The notes under the pieces were generated by a model. It ran no database searches, had not been told where the DNA came from, and saw nothing but the letters and a program-made list of their open reading frames with translations. This document shows positions 34,648-45,894 of a stretch of DNA of 64,000 nucleotides, piece after piece. The stretch is from Polysphondylium violaceum. Its lineage: Eukaryota; Evosea; Eumycetozoa; Dictyosteliales; Dictyosteliaceae. Made by a program: the position numbers and the translations under genes. How positions within the stretch are numbered: the stretch's first letter is position 1; each line of letters starts with the position of its first letter. The DNA lies in the NCBI GenBank assembly GCA_000277445.1, contig AJWJ01000018.1, forward strand, positions 1-64,000, written 5' to 3'.

Positions 34648-35439
34648 TGTATGTGTATATATATATATATTGATTGAAGCTGCACAAAGAAAGAATGAAA
34701 TTTTATAAAAAAATTTGAAAAAAAATTTCATACGCATTTTAGATGTGGTATGTTTTTTGTTTGCAAATTTTAAAATGTTAGAGTAGATTAAGTACAACAG
34801 TATTACTAATAGATGGCTAAACCCCCACCTTGGTTCGCAGAGGGTCGGGTCTGGCACCTTTTTTTTTGATAATTTTTGTAAAGGTAGGGTTATGAAAAAC
34901 TGCATTCTACACCAAGTGTTGTTGGTGATCTCATTGAGTTTGTACATTGTTTAGGATAGGATAAATTACCACTGCATGTCTCAACACAATGAGTGGACTT
35001 CATCACATCAAGTGTTGCTCAATTGATTGATAGGAAATAGAAGCAATACACATCAATTATTCAATTTAAATTTATTTAAGGTTCGACTTTTGTAATTTTT
35101 TCTCTTTGTATTCATTTCAACGAAATCATTTGTTCATTTATAAACAAGTCACTCATAAATCGAAATTTCACGAGATATCATCAATATGTTTTTAAAATCT
35201 CATCATTGTTTACATATTCACAAAAATATATATTTTTTCAACTCATATATTATGAGATAGAGATAATATCATTTTTTGTATAGTTGCGATCGGAGAGGCA
35301 TCTCAAAATTCTTTTTTAGTAATCCTCAAGTAAGACCTCCTGACGATCCAGGAGACGATTTCGAAAATCAAAAATACCACATGACAATGCTGATTTTTTT
35401 GATCAAAAAAATAAACATCCCGATACAGTTGTACTAGAC
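34648..35439. other. gene-poor stretch upstream of prohibitin
   Basis: Nearly 0.8 kb without a gene. It contains an unusually GC-rich patch (34821..34858) followed by nine Ts, and a small hairpin CTCCTG-ACGATC-CAGGAG near 35338..35355. Neither is assigned. Confidence 0.5.
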
Positions 35440-35795
35440 ATGAAACAATTATTCATACTATTATTTGTAGTATTTGGTTTTTATCACTGAAAACCAATGC
35501 AGAAAAAACTGAAAATTCTGTGTCGTATGATTAGGAGACATGTATTTTTAAACATGCCAATTATACAATTGATTTATCAAAATATTATGATCCTTTAAAC
35601 CCACTTATTCAATTCTTTCAAAGAATTATTATTTGGTATGTATTCAGTGGTATTCTCTAAATCATCTCTAATTTTTTATCTCAAAAATTAGACCTATTTA
35701 ATTTATGTGACAAATGTTCGGAATATGGTCCATCAACAATGCTATGTTAGACTTTCTATAGTGCATCTAGTCCTCAAGATGAGCCATATCAATAA
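35440..35795 (+). pseudogene. decayed small secreted-protein gene
   Basis: A start codon with signal-peptide-like sequence (MKQLFILLFVVFGF) is followed, in shifted frames, by plausible coding text: ETCIFKHANYTIDLSKYYDP and, after what looks like an old intron (GTATGT...TTAG), LCDKCSEYGPSTMLC. It has about three breaks. The Cys spacing hints at a small disulfide-rich secreted protein; the pattern C...YTIDLS loosely recalls MRH-type lectin domains, but this is too short to claim. It has no intact partner in the window. Confidence 0.45.
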
Positions 35796-35960
35796 TAATG
35801 GTATACTATCATTAGCAATACCATTTCCATCTGTATTCATTATCATCTTTTAAAATAATAATATATAAATAATTAGAAAACTATTAGTTGTCAATTTTGT
35901 TGATTTTAAAATGAATTTGAAATTAGTTTTTAAAAAATAGATAATTATTATTTATTTTAT

Positions 35961-37685
35961 TTATTCTAATGGTTCAATTGCGGCACTTAATGATATAGGT
36001 GGTGCTGGGGTTGATGGAGCTATAGTAGGTGTTTTTAAACTACTACTACTACTACTAATAGTATTGTTAATATCACTAGAAATCGATGTCGTAGTAATAC
36101 TAGTATTAGGGGTGGATGGTGATAAAGATAAGGGATGGGATTTCATTAAATTATCATTTTCATCTACAACATCAATGCTTTTGATATTAATTGGTTGAAA
36201 ATGTGTAGATTCTAATATTTTAGGCTCACCAACGATTGGAATCGATGTGGTTGTAGTGGTGGTTGTAGTTGTGGTGATGTCTATTGATAACTGTGTTGTT
36301 GTAGTTGTTGTTGGAATAGTCATGACAGAGGGTGAAGATGAAGATAATAATCTCTTTGCTTCTGCTTCCATTGATAATGAATCATCAGTGACTGGAACAG
36401 CTATAGGTGTGGTGGCAGCTACAGTTGTACAAGTTGAATTGGTTTCAACTTTTGATGCAACAACAGTTGGAGATATACTAGATTGTGGCTTACTATTACT
36501 GTTGTTATTATTGTTATTATTATTGTTATTATTATTTAATATAGATGAAAAGAAAGGAATTCTAAACTTCTTTTTCAAAGGAGAGGTGTCGGTGTTGCTG
36601 TTGGTATTGGCGGAGTTGTTTTCGGATAATGAAGTTGGTGATGAAATATTTGTCGGTGAAACTGATCTAAAAGAGGGAGTAGTTACAGATGTAGTTGGTG
36701 AATTATTGTCTAATTGATTTGGGGCCTGGGATTGTGGGGGTGATTCTATACTGATACTACTGGTACTTGATTTAAACAAGAACTGAATAGGAGATGATCT
36801 TTTAACTGGTTGGAGATGGGATGCCAAATTGGTGGAGCTGGTGTTGCTTGGAGTTGTTGGTTCTCTAGGTGATGGTGGATTTACCTCAATTGGTGATTCT
36901 AATTTAAATGAAGAAAGTGAATCATTATTGCTGCTATTTACAAAGGTGAGATTGGGTGATGATTGTGATATGATACTTGTTTTCTTTGGAATGATACCAT
37001 CTCTGCTACTTTTTGTCATTGTTGATATTTCATTGATGGACTTTGACATTGGGAATGTAGATTTATTTGGTACACAAGATTCCTCGGTGTTACAGTTAAA
37101 TTCTTTATCTTGTTTCTTGTAAAAAGTAGTGGGTAGATCATCGATATCATTGCTTTGATCCATTTCGCTTTTAATTTTATCTTGTTTAATGGCAGAAATG
37201 GTTGAAACCAGTAATGGTATTGTTTGAGGAATGGTTTGTTCAATTATATTTGGTAAAAATGTTTTCAACGTTGAAGCTAAAATAAAGTTCATTTGAGTTT
37301 GAAGGAAATCACTTGATAATATTTGACTTGATATATCTATTACTTTACTATTATTATTATTATTATTATTGTTATATATATTTTGATTATCACTATTTAT
37401 ATTATTGTTATTATTATTACTAGTATTTTTATTATCTTTTAAGTCTAAAACTTCGAGTTTAACTTTAACCATAGAGGGTGAAATTGTAAATGATTCTTTT
37501 AAATCTTCCGTAGATGCCAAAGTGATCCATTCATTTTCATTATCTAAATAATAGATTGAATATATAGAATCATTTGATAATGAATAAATGGACATTAAGG
37601 AATAACACAAACATGAAAAGCTACATTCTTTAATTCTAAATCTTCTTCTATCCTCTCCCATTTGAGATTTAATTAAAAGGTTCAT
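35961..37685 (-). CDS. PB1-domain protein with long Ser/Thr/Asn-rich region
   Basis: Single exon, 574 residues. Residues 1-78 read as a PB1 domain: a basic first strand with Lys (LIKSQMGEDRRRFRIK), then an acidic OPCA-like motif (YYLDNENEWITLASTEDL) and a last strand (MVKVKLEVLDL). Both the Lys and the acidic cluster are present, so it could pair on both faces (type I/II). The rest is low-complexity with Pro-Ser-Thr clusters (SPREPTTPSNTSS) typical of phosphorylated linkers. PB1 domains mediate head-to-tail protein pairing. No other domain is visible; the partner is unknown. Confidence 0.75.
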   Translation of the reverse strand: MNLLIKSQMGEDRRRFRIKECSFSCLCYSLMSIYSLSNDSIYSIYYLDNENEWITLASTEDLKESFTISPSMVKVKLEVLDLKDNKNTSNNNNNNINSDNQNIYNNNNNNNNSKVIDISSQILSSDFLQTQMNFILASTLKTFLPNIIEQTIPQTIPLLVSTISAIKQDKIKSEMDQSNDIDDLPTTFYKKQDKEFNCNTEESCVPNKSTFPMSKSINEISTMTKSSRDGIIPKKTSIISQSSPNLTFVNSSNNDSLSSFKLESPIEVNPPSPREPTTPSNTSSTNLASHLQPVKRSSPIQFLFKSSTSSISIESPPQSQAPNQLDNNSPTTSVTTPSFRSVSPTNISSPTSLSENNSANTNSNTDTSPLKKKFRIPFFSSILNNNNNNNNNNNNSNSKPQSSISPTVVASKVETNSTCTTVAATTPIAVPVTDDSLSMEAEAKRLLSSSSPSVMTIPTTTTTTQLSIDITTTTTTTTTTSIPIVGEPKILESTHFQPINIKSIDVVDENDNLMKSHPLSLSPSTPNTSITTTSISSDINNTISSSSSSLKTPTIAPSTPAPPISLSAAIEPLE

Positions 37686-38583
37686 TTTTGTTTTTATCTT
37701 TTTTAGGTTTTACAAAAAAAAAGAGTTTTTATATATATGGATATGGATAGGGATATGGATATGGATATGAATATTAATTATATATTTAAAATGTGAAAAA
37801 ACTATGTACAAATAAATAATCCTGATTTGTCTTTTGAGAGGCAATAGTTGGGATTAGTTTAAAAAAAAGGAATACACAAAAAATTGTAAAAGGAAAGCAA
37901 CACTATTTTATTTAAACGACAATAAATTTGTGTGAATCAAATATAAACAACAACAACAACAACTTGATTTGTTTTAAATTTATATATAAATTTAATTAAT
38001 TAAATTAAAAACAACACAGATCACACAAAAAGAAAGAGACAAACAGACACACACACATAAAGAGAAAAGTTTTAATTGTATCTTTAAATGAGAATGGGTG
38101 AATTTGTTATTTTATTTACAAATTTATAAAGGGAAGAGTATTGAATAATTTTTTTTCTTAATTATTTTATCATAATTGGAATTTGCAGAAAATTTATAAT
38201 TATAGAGAAAAAAAAAAAAAACACAAAAAAACACAAAAAAATAAAAAAAGAAAATAGAAATGGGGGTCTGATCACCACTAATTACCCCCTACCACCACAT
38301 CACATGATTTATCCAAATTCTATTTTATTCATTCAATAAAAACAAGAACGCGTGTGATGATGGGGATCTAGCTATTGCAGATTTTTTTTTTAACTTAAAT
38401 TTTTTTTTCATAATCATTATGAATTGTCCGAATTCATTATTCGTTTCTCGGTTGACACCTGCGCGCTTAGATTTAAATTTATATATAAATATATAAAAAC
38501 AATTAGAATCTCACACTCATATACCCCACCACCCATACAGACACTCATAACCCACATATATGTTTAAATACATAAATAAACAG
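37686..38583. promoter_or_regulatory. divergent intergenic region
   Basis: 898 bases between the PB1 gene and the NTPase gene. It holds a GGATAT-type microsatellite (37738..37768), A-runs near 38205..38250 and a CCACCACATCACATG segment. No gene seen. Confidence 0.5.
37738..37768. repeat. GGATAT hexamer microsatellite
   Basis: About five tandem imperfect copies of GGATAT just upstream of the PB1-protein gene on its 5' side. Confidence 0.8.
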
Positions 38584-39701
38584 ATGACTAAAACCATTGT
38601 TGTAGCATTAGGAAGGTAAATAGATAATGCTCTTAATATGATATGCACACACCGTTTTTTAAAAGACAGAAAGATTAAATTGTTTTGTTTTCACACCCCA
38701 TATACATATACAGCAGTGTACTGTTTCAACACACCCACACACACCACAAATGAGAATTCAATAGGAACAACATGCATTTCCTGTATCCTAATTTGTATAC
38801 GATATATTAAATTCATATACATATATGTTCATAATAATTAATCTCAAAGATAATTCTCTATAATATCTACATGAGTGGGTTTGCGTACGTCCCGCCCAAT
38901 GTAGTTATGTTAATGTATCATCTATCTATTCATATTGATATCTATATATCTTTTGTTCACCAAACACTACATTCTTTTGTCACAATACGAATGGTTTATC
39001 ATAAAAATAAATTATTAATTGTATCCTTTATTCATATAACAAATAATATAAATTAATAATGCATGCATGCATATTCATGATATCCTATACCTGTATAAAT
39101 CAATGATAGTGAAAATAAAGCTAAAATAAGAGCTACTCAATTAGGACTGGAAAGTATATTTAAAAAAAATAATACAGATAATAATAATGCAGTAGATTTC
39201 AAAGTGATTGGATGCTCAGTGCCCTCTGGAATCAGAGATCAACCACTCTCTGATCAAGAAACAATGCAAGGTGCTATCAATAGAGCCAAAAAAGCATTGG
39301 AAAATACACCCGAGGCAGAGTTTGGTATTGGCATGGAAGGCGGTATCCATCATATTACTGAACCAGTTGATAAATGGTTTGAATGCGGTTGGATTGTAGT
39401 TGTCAATAGAAATAATTTAGATGAATTGGGAATTGCTTCTACTGCTCGTTTTGAATTGCCAAAAAAAGTGATGCATGAAATTCTAGTCAATCACAAAGAG
39501 TTGGCAGAGATTATGGATGATTTGACAAATAAAAAGGATATTAGAAGTAATGAAGGTGCTATGGGTGTCTTTACAAACTCTCTTTTACACAGGGATTTGA
39601 TTTATTCCCATGCTTTGGTTTTTGCATTTTCAAGATTTACAACCCCCTCCTCTTTTTGGGATGATCAACTTTTATCAAAAAACCCTACTGCTGACAAATA
39701 G
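38584..39701 (+). CDS. inosine/xanthosine triphosphatase-like NTPase (DUF84)
   Basis: Exons 38584..38615 and 39110..39701, 207 residues. The short first exon gives MTKTIVVALGR, joining SENKAKIRATQLGLE, the typical N-terminus with nucleotide-contact Asn and Lys. The core shows PSGIRDQPLSDQET, a conserved family block, and FGIGMEGGI. Family members (YjjX) hydrolyse ITP and XTP, cleaning the nucleotide pool; a related domain occurs in PRRC1. The intron is 494 bases, far longer than others here, yet has a GTAAAT donor and a GATAG acceptor and preserves phase. Confidence 0.82.
38616..39109. other. long intron
   Basis: 494-base intron of the NTPase gene, AT-rich with a GCATGCATGCAT run near its 3' end. 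Small frames at 38638 and 38871 look like chance. I see no RNA gene in it. Confidence 0.5.
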
Positions 39702-40259
39702 ATTTCATTTATTGATTGTTAATAATTGATCAATTGATTGATTATAGCAAAAGGTACCATATATCATATCATCTTGTAATTGGAGTACAATATATCTCAC
39801 TCTCACACAACAACATTTATTAATCAATCAAAACACACTAACCCACACATGCCAGTGGTTTAATACCAATTATACCAATAACTAATCATAAATTCCATAT
39901 AAAGTAATACTAAATATCAAACGATCAAACCACACAAAAAAAAAGTGAAACTTGACTTTTTTATTTTTTTTAAAAATTTTACCACCAATAAATCTTGATT
40001 TAAAAATTTTTTTTAAAAATCCAACCTATCAGAAGTGTAACAATCAATAAACCAACTTTTTAATCAACCCCTTCAACACACCACCCCTTCAACACACTTT
40101 TTTAAAAAATTATAAATAGATGGATAAAATTTAGTTTTAAATATCACCAACACAACAACCCAATCAATTATTATTCCATTAGATAAATATATATTCAATA
40201 AGTGATTTAGATTTTATTAATACAAAATATTACATCTGTATCCATTTATACTTGAACAA
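39702..40259. promoter_or_regulatory. intergenic, promoter of cysteine protease
   Basis: 558 bases with two near-repeats of CCCCTTCAACACACC (40072..40098) and long A/T runs. No gene. Confidence 0.5.
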
Positions 40260-41360
40260 ATGAAAGTTATTTTAATTCTAGTTATAGCTGTCACACTTAT
40301 GGTGGCAGTCGAGTCTGTCAACATTAGAATTGAAAATGAAATGCCACACACTCCCTCTACCATCAAATCTGACACTGCCATTAGAGATATGTTTTTCCAT
40401 TGGATGAAAAAGCACAACAAGGTCTACTCAAGCATGAATGAATTTGAAACCCGTTTGGCCAATTTTAAAGTCAACCTTGCCAAAATTGAAAAACTCTCTG
40501 AAAAGAATCCAAAAGCCAACTTTTCTGTAAACAAGTTTTCCGATCTCACCCACACTGAATTCTCTGGAAAATTCCTCATGACTGATTTCCAACACTCTCA
40601 CCATGCTGGTAGCAGAGCCAAGAACTACAAGACCGTTGTCAAATCCCCATACGCCGTCGTTGATTGGAGAAAGAAAGGTTTTGTCAATCCAGTAAGAGAT
40701 CAAGGCCAATGTGGTTCCTGCTGGGCCTTTTCCGCCACTGAAGAGATTGAAACTGCTTGGATTATGGCCGGAAACTCTCATGTTGTTTTGAGTGAACAAC
40801 AAGTCGTTGATTGTGATACTGCTGATGGTGGCTGTGGTGGTGGTAATCCTTCAACTGCCTATGAATACGTTATGTCTGCTGGTGGTATTGCTACTGATGC
40901 CGATTACCCATATACTGCTGAAAATGGTGACTGTCGTTCAGATGTCAACAAAACCGTCCAAATCTCTGGATACACCTTTATCTCTCAAAACGCTGATGAA
41001 AACGTTTTAATTGACGCCGTTGCCAAAAAGGGTCCAATCAGTATTTGTGTTGATGCCTCCACTTGGATGAACTACAATGGTGGTATTTTAACTGACTGTC
41101 CAACTGATATTGATCATTGTGTACAAGTTGTTGGTCTTGATGTTGACACCACTGATCAATCAAACCCAGTTCCATACTACATCATTCGTAACAGTTGGGG
41201 TACATCGTAAGTATTATTATCTCATCTATTCTACCAAATATTTTTTTATATTAACATAATATTTATTTTATTTAGATGGGGTATTGAAGGTTACATCTAT
41301 GTTGCTCAAGGTTCAAATCTTTGTGGTATCACCAATGAAGCCACTATTGTCCATATTTAA
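40260..41360 (+). CDS. papain-family cysteine protease (cathepsin L type)
   Basis: Exons 40260..41206 and 41276..41360, 343 residues. A signal peptide (VILILVIAVTLMVAVES) is followed by an I29 prodomain (ERFNIN-like EFETRLANFKVN; NKFSDLTHTEF), then the mature enzyme from about residue 130. The oxyanion Gln148 and nucleophile Cys154 lie in QGQCGSCWAF, His in DHCVQVVG and Asn in RNSWGTSWG, the last split by the intron. It is a secreted or lysosomal endoprotease. The second exon completes the family's C-terminal block (GSNLCGI), which an unspliced reading would lack. Codon use is C-rich at third positions, suggesting high expression. Confidence 0.93.
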
Positions 41361-43665
41361 ATGTAAATTATTCATTTCCAAAAAAAAAAAAAAACTACCA
41401 ATTACTCTCTGTTTTGTAATATTATTCTCTAAATATTTAAAATAAATCTTTTCCAAACATTTAATGAATTTTACTATACATTTCTTTTTTGTAAATTAAC
41501 CTCTTTAAAGGAAAAATACCTCCAAAGACGATAAATAAAAATTTTCACACTGCGTGGATGATTTATTATTTGAACTTTATTTTAAAAATTTATCGATCAT
41601 CTGGATCCAAATATCTTTGAAACGTTTCAATTCATAATTTAGATCTATTCTGGGGAAATTGGTGATTTAAAGGTAAAGCATCACCTCACTGATTTTGCTT
41701 AAAAAAAAAAAAAAACAAATCATCACTCCAACTAATTTTTCGTTACTCACCTCTCTTTACTCACACTTCAAACACAACTTGTTGAACTTAATTGGATAGA
41801 ATTGAAATATATAACTGTGTATATGAATAAACACTTGCTATAAAAAGAAAAAAAAACTAACTAAAAAATAATAATGTTATTGGATGATGTACATCATATG
41901 ATCTTGTACATCATGAATTTCTATTCTCTTCACAACCCTCTTTAACCACACAAAAAACAACATCGTTCCATTACGAGTAATATTATTTTTGATGATATTA
42001 AAATAGCAACCCAAAATAACTACCATTAACAACTCAAACCCACCCACATTTTTCCACACACACAAACACAGAGATAAACAAGCAAAAATAACAATTGAAG
42101 TTTAAAATTGATACACATATATACTTTTATATAGGAGGTATCATAAAAACATCATATAGAATCAATATCACGCATTCTCAAATGTTTGTGATTCAACATT
42201 GCTTAATCTTTTTCTTTCTTTTTGAATAGTTGTATAAATAATAATCATCATAGATACCAATAATCAATTCCATCGATCTTATTCTTATCTTTTGTTGTTG
42301 TTGCTCAAATCTCATTCACCCCATTTTTACAATCATACTCAACACACAAACACTTAACACACTCATGTGTGAGTGATAATTATTATTTTTATTTTTATTT
42401 GTTGTATATAGTTATCCCCCCCATCCCTATTTTTTAATTTTTGATGTAGTTCTTTCTATTTTTATACCCTAACACAATCAAATAGATACCAATTCACATC
42501 ACACTCACACATAAACACCCACACAACAATAAACTCACTCCCCATCAAAAAATAAAAAAATTCCAGAGTGAAAAAAGGTAATTATTATCTTGTCCCCCTT
42601 ATCATATTATTCCTAAAAAGTATGTCTTTACCAATACATCCAAATAACAATCAAAACCATTTGTACCACTATCTGTACAGCATTTATGTGGTTAGGGGGT
42701 GTGTTTGTTTGTGATTAATTTAATAATTTAAATTAATAAATTAATTTTGTCATGTATAGAGTTTGTATTAATATCAAAAAAATTATCATTTCATATTGAT
42801 ATTTTTCACACACTATTCCTATTCCACTCCTACCATTACTACTATCTGGTATCAAACAAACAAAGAAATAAAATAGTGTAAATATAAAATTTAAAATAAA
42901 TATTTTTGTTTGTGTTCTGTCTTTGTACCTGGATTAATTTTAAAAATTGTCTGCTTTCACTATAAAGTGTGTATGTATTTATTTGTGTGTGTGCGTGTGT
43001 ATCTGTGATAAGCAAACTAGCGGGAATTGTAAATTATAGAGGAAAAAAATCATCTGACTATATTAAATTATTATATAATTAATTTTATTGTATATTTATT
43101 TATTTTATTTATTTATTGATTAAATTTCACTATCATTTATAATAATAAATATCCTGTCATTTTCCAATCAACTCCCCTTATCACGTAATTCGATAATTAA
43201 TCTCATATAAGGGTTGCAAACATAGTGTTTATGTGTGTGATTTTTATTTTAGATACAATTATTTATTTATTTTAATAGACTGCATTGACAGGGTATGTGT
43301 GCTTAAAATTTTTTGTGTCTTTTCTATTTTTGAAAGAGTGAAAACACAATAATTTTATTTTTATCTCAAAACTATTACTAAAAACAATCCTCTCACCTCT
43401 TTTCTCCAGGTGAAAAAATTATAGCTGTTGCTAGAATAGGTTAGATTTAAACTAAAAGATTAAAGTTCCATTAGAGGAGATTGAACTATAGCTATTAGGT
43501 GGAAATCTTTGTTGAGTTTTGTTTCATTCTCATCACAAATTGTCTCTTGTATTTTTTTTCTCTTTGCTTCAAATTTAGATCCTAATTAGAAAGAAATACT
43601 TTATTTCAATCAACTAACAGTATAGACCACTAGTAATAGTAAAACTAAACCGATAAACGTAAAAA
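41361..43665. promoter_or_regulatory. 2.3-kb gene-free region upstream of the LRR gene
   Basis: The longest gap in the window. No coding frame is convincing. It contains CA/TG-rich stretches (42041..42070; GTGGTTAGGGGGTGTGTTTG near 42690), a C-run (42417..42424) and a 14-bp palindrome (41884..41897). It probably includes a long 5' leader or large regulatory region; that is inference. Confidence 0.5.
41884..41897. repeat. perfect 14-bp palindrome
   Basis: ATGATGTACATCAT equals its own reverse complement; TGTACATCAT is repeated directly about 15 bases later, so two half sites lie close together. Confidence 0.75.
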
Positions 43666-45894
43666 ATGTCTACAGCTAAATATATTTTACCAAATACAAT
43701 ATTTGCAATTATAATTAGAAAAGTCAGTGAAGAAGATCCAACTTTTCACACTCTTATTAAATTGTCATTGGTTTGCAAGATGTGGGCATTTCAATTGGTA
43801 CCCTATCATTTTAAATATTTAAAGCACTCTCGTTTTGATTTTATGTTGAGATTGGCAACCCAACCAATCATTCCCAAAGGAAGAGAATGTAGATTTACAG
43901 ATATCCAACTACTTCGTCCCTCCAAGCCATCGATCTCATCATCTTTACATTTTTCACAATCTAAACCAACTACTCCTCAACTTACCAACGGTAAACTTTT
44001 AAAATTCCTTCAATCATGCACCACTCTTAGATCACTTTCTTTGTACAACTATAGTCTTGACAATGAAGTAAATTTTGGATCAAGTCTTTGCGAAATATTG
44101 AAAAACAATGATATTAAACTATCAAAGCTGGAATTAATGAATTTAGATCTAGTTTCCAATGGATCATCGATTATTATATCAAGTTTAAAAACAAATTGTA
44201 ATTTAACTGAATTAAATCTAAGTAGAAATTTTCTTAGAGAAAAAGATGGTATTCTTATTGGCGATGCACTTAAACACAACAAGACTTTGACTAAATTGGA
44301 TTTAAGCTTTAATGAATTTAGATTATCTGGTTTAAAAGCAATTATGGAAGGTCTTCAATACAATACAGGAATTACCGATATTAATTTGGAAGCAGTATGT
44401 AGATTAGACTGCATGATTACTGGCTTTAATCTTTCTTCGCCACCATTAACTCCAAGTACAAATTCACAAGTAAGTCAATTGGTTCATTCAAATTCATTTC
44501 AAAATAGTCCTGGAAGTAATCAATATTTAACAGTAAACAATAACTACTCCAATATAAATATCAATCATAGTAATAGTAATATCCCATCAAATCTTAGTAA
44601 TAGTAATAATAATATAGTACATAATCACCATAACAATAATACAATAACACCTTCAGTAACTACAACCACTACAACAACAAATCCAATTTCACATAGTTTT
44701 AATTTAAATTTACTTTCAATCACAAATAATAGTCCTGGTAATTTTATCAATTCATCAATGGGTACACCTCCATTGTTTATGAGTATGATAAATGGAATAA
44801 ATGATAATATTTATAGTTCGAGTTGGGTGCCATCTTCACCATCATCAATATCAATGAACACAAAACTTATTGATGCCATTAGAAATCTTAGATTCAACAA
44901 TACCATTAAATCTATTAATCTAAGTCACAATACATTTGGCAAACCATTTAATCTTTCACTTGGAGAATTGATTCAAGACAACAACTCATTGAAAAGTTTA
45001 CAATTGAATTACTTGAAGCTGGACGATGAATCTGGATCGAGAATTGCTTCATCACTCAGAACAAACGGTTCTTTGAAATCTATCTCGATGATTTTCAATC
45101 AACTCGGTAAAGACACTGGATTCGAATTAGCCAACAGTCTTTCATTTAACAGAAACATCACTCACCTCTATTTATCAAACAACTTGTTTTCCGAAGAGGT
45201 TGGAAATGAATTTGGTACCATGTTAAAAGTAAACTCTACACTCTTGGTATTGGATCTTTCTGACAACAACATTGGATCCAATGGATGCAAGAGTATTTTT
45301 GAGTCTTTGAAATCCTCAAACAACACTCTCAAGAAATTGTATTTGAGAAACAACAAGATCTCTGACAATAGCGGCCCATACATATCCTCTTTGATCAAAG
45401 AAAACAAATCTTTGGTCACATTGGATCTCAGCAATAATTGTCTTCAAACTAACTCGGGTATGTTGATTTCGATCGCATTGGAAAGCAATTCATCACTCAA
45501 GCACCTTAACCTCTCAAACAACGGTCTCTTGGAACCATCGAGCAACTCTGAGGCCAATATTAAAAGATGTATTCAATGCATATCCAATCTATTCCTTAGA
45601 AACAAATCAATTGAAGCACTTGAATTGGATGGCAACTATCTATTGGATTCAACGAACAAAGATATTCAATCCCTCGTACAAAGAAACCAATCTATATCAT
45701 ACCAACAAAGTAGTAGTAGTAGTGGTAGTGGTAATCATCATCGTCAACATACTAGATCCAATAGTAAAAATGAGACAAGTAGTATTGGTAACATTAGCCT
45801 TGGTAGTAATACAATATCAAACAATATATCGATCGGAAGTAAAGAAAAGAAGAATAAGATTAAGTCAAGCTTTTTAAATATTTTAAATAAATAA
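43666..45894 (+). CDS. F-box-like / leucine-rich repeat protein
   Basis: Single exon, 742 residues. The N-terminus (ILPNTIFAIIIRKV...LIKLSLVCKMWAFQLV) reads as an F-box. Two blocks of ribonuclease-inhibitor-type LRRs follow (about 110-250 and 410-660), with LTELNLSRNFLREKDG and LVTLDLSNNCLQTNSG as examples. The blocks are split by an Asn/Thr/Ser-rich insert (about 265-400). The tail is Ser/Gly/His-rich, then basic (KEKKNKIKSSF). It may be a substrate receptor of an SCF ligase or a signalling scaffold; the repeat type does not tell. It has an unusually long upstream region. Confidence 0.82.
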   Translation: MSTAKYILPNTIFAIIIRKVSEEDPTFHTLIKLSLVCKMWAFQLVPYHFKYLKHSRFDFMLRLATQPIIPKGRECRFTDIQLLRPSKPSISSSLHFSQSKPTTPQLTNGKLLKFLQSCTTLRSLSLYNYSLDNEVNFGSSLCEILKNNDIKLSKLELMNLDLVSNGSSIIISSLKTNCNLTELNLSRNFLREKDGILIGDALKHNKTLTKLDLSFNEFRLSGLKAIMEGLQYNTGITDINLEAVCRLDCMITGFNLSSPPLTPSTNSQVSQLVHSNSFQNSPGSNQYLTVNNNYSNININHSNSNIPSNLSNSNNNIVHNHHNNNTITPSVTTTTTTTNPISHSFNLNLLSITNNSPGNFINSSMGTPPLFMSMINGINDNIYSSSWVPSSPSSISMNTKLIDAIRNLRFNNTIKSINLSHNTFGKPFNLSLGELIQDNNSLKSLQLNYLKLDDESGSRIASSLRTNGSLKSISMIFNQLGKDTGFELANSLSFNRNITHLYLSNNLFSEEVGNEFGTMLKVNSTLLVLDLSDNNIGSNGCKSIFESLKSSNNTLKKLYLRNNKISDNSGPYISSLIKENKSLVTLDLSNNCLQTNSGMLISIALESNSSLKHLNLSNNGLLEPSSNSEANIKRCIQCISNLFLRNKSIEALELDGNYLLDSTNKDIQSLVQRNQSISYQQSSSSSGSGNHHRQHTRSNSKNETSSIGNISLGSNTISNNISIGSKEKKNKIKSSFLNILNK

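Noticed and set aside
34800-34870. A tRNA gene
   Set aside because: A-box-like and B-box-like words are only about 20 bases apart and no cloverleaf can be drawn.
34558-34947. Longer N-terminus for prohibitin
   Set aside because: The extra upstream residues are encoded by leader-like DNA and do not match the family; the internal Met at 34647 gives the normal length.
36247-37122. Plus-strand frames opposite the PB1 gene
   Set aside because: Val/Leu-rich mirror images of Thr, Asn and Ser runs.
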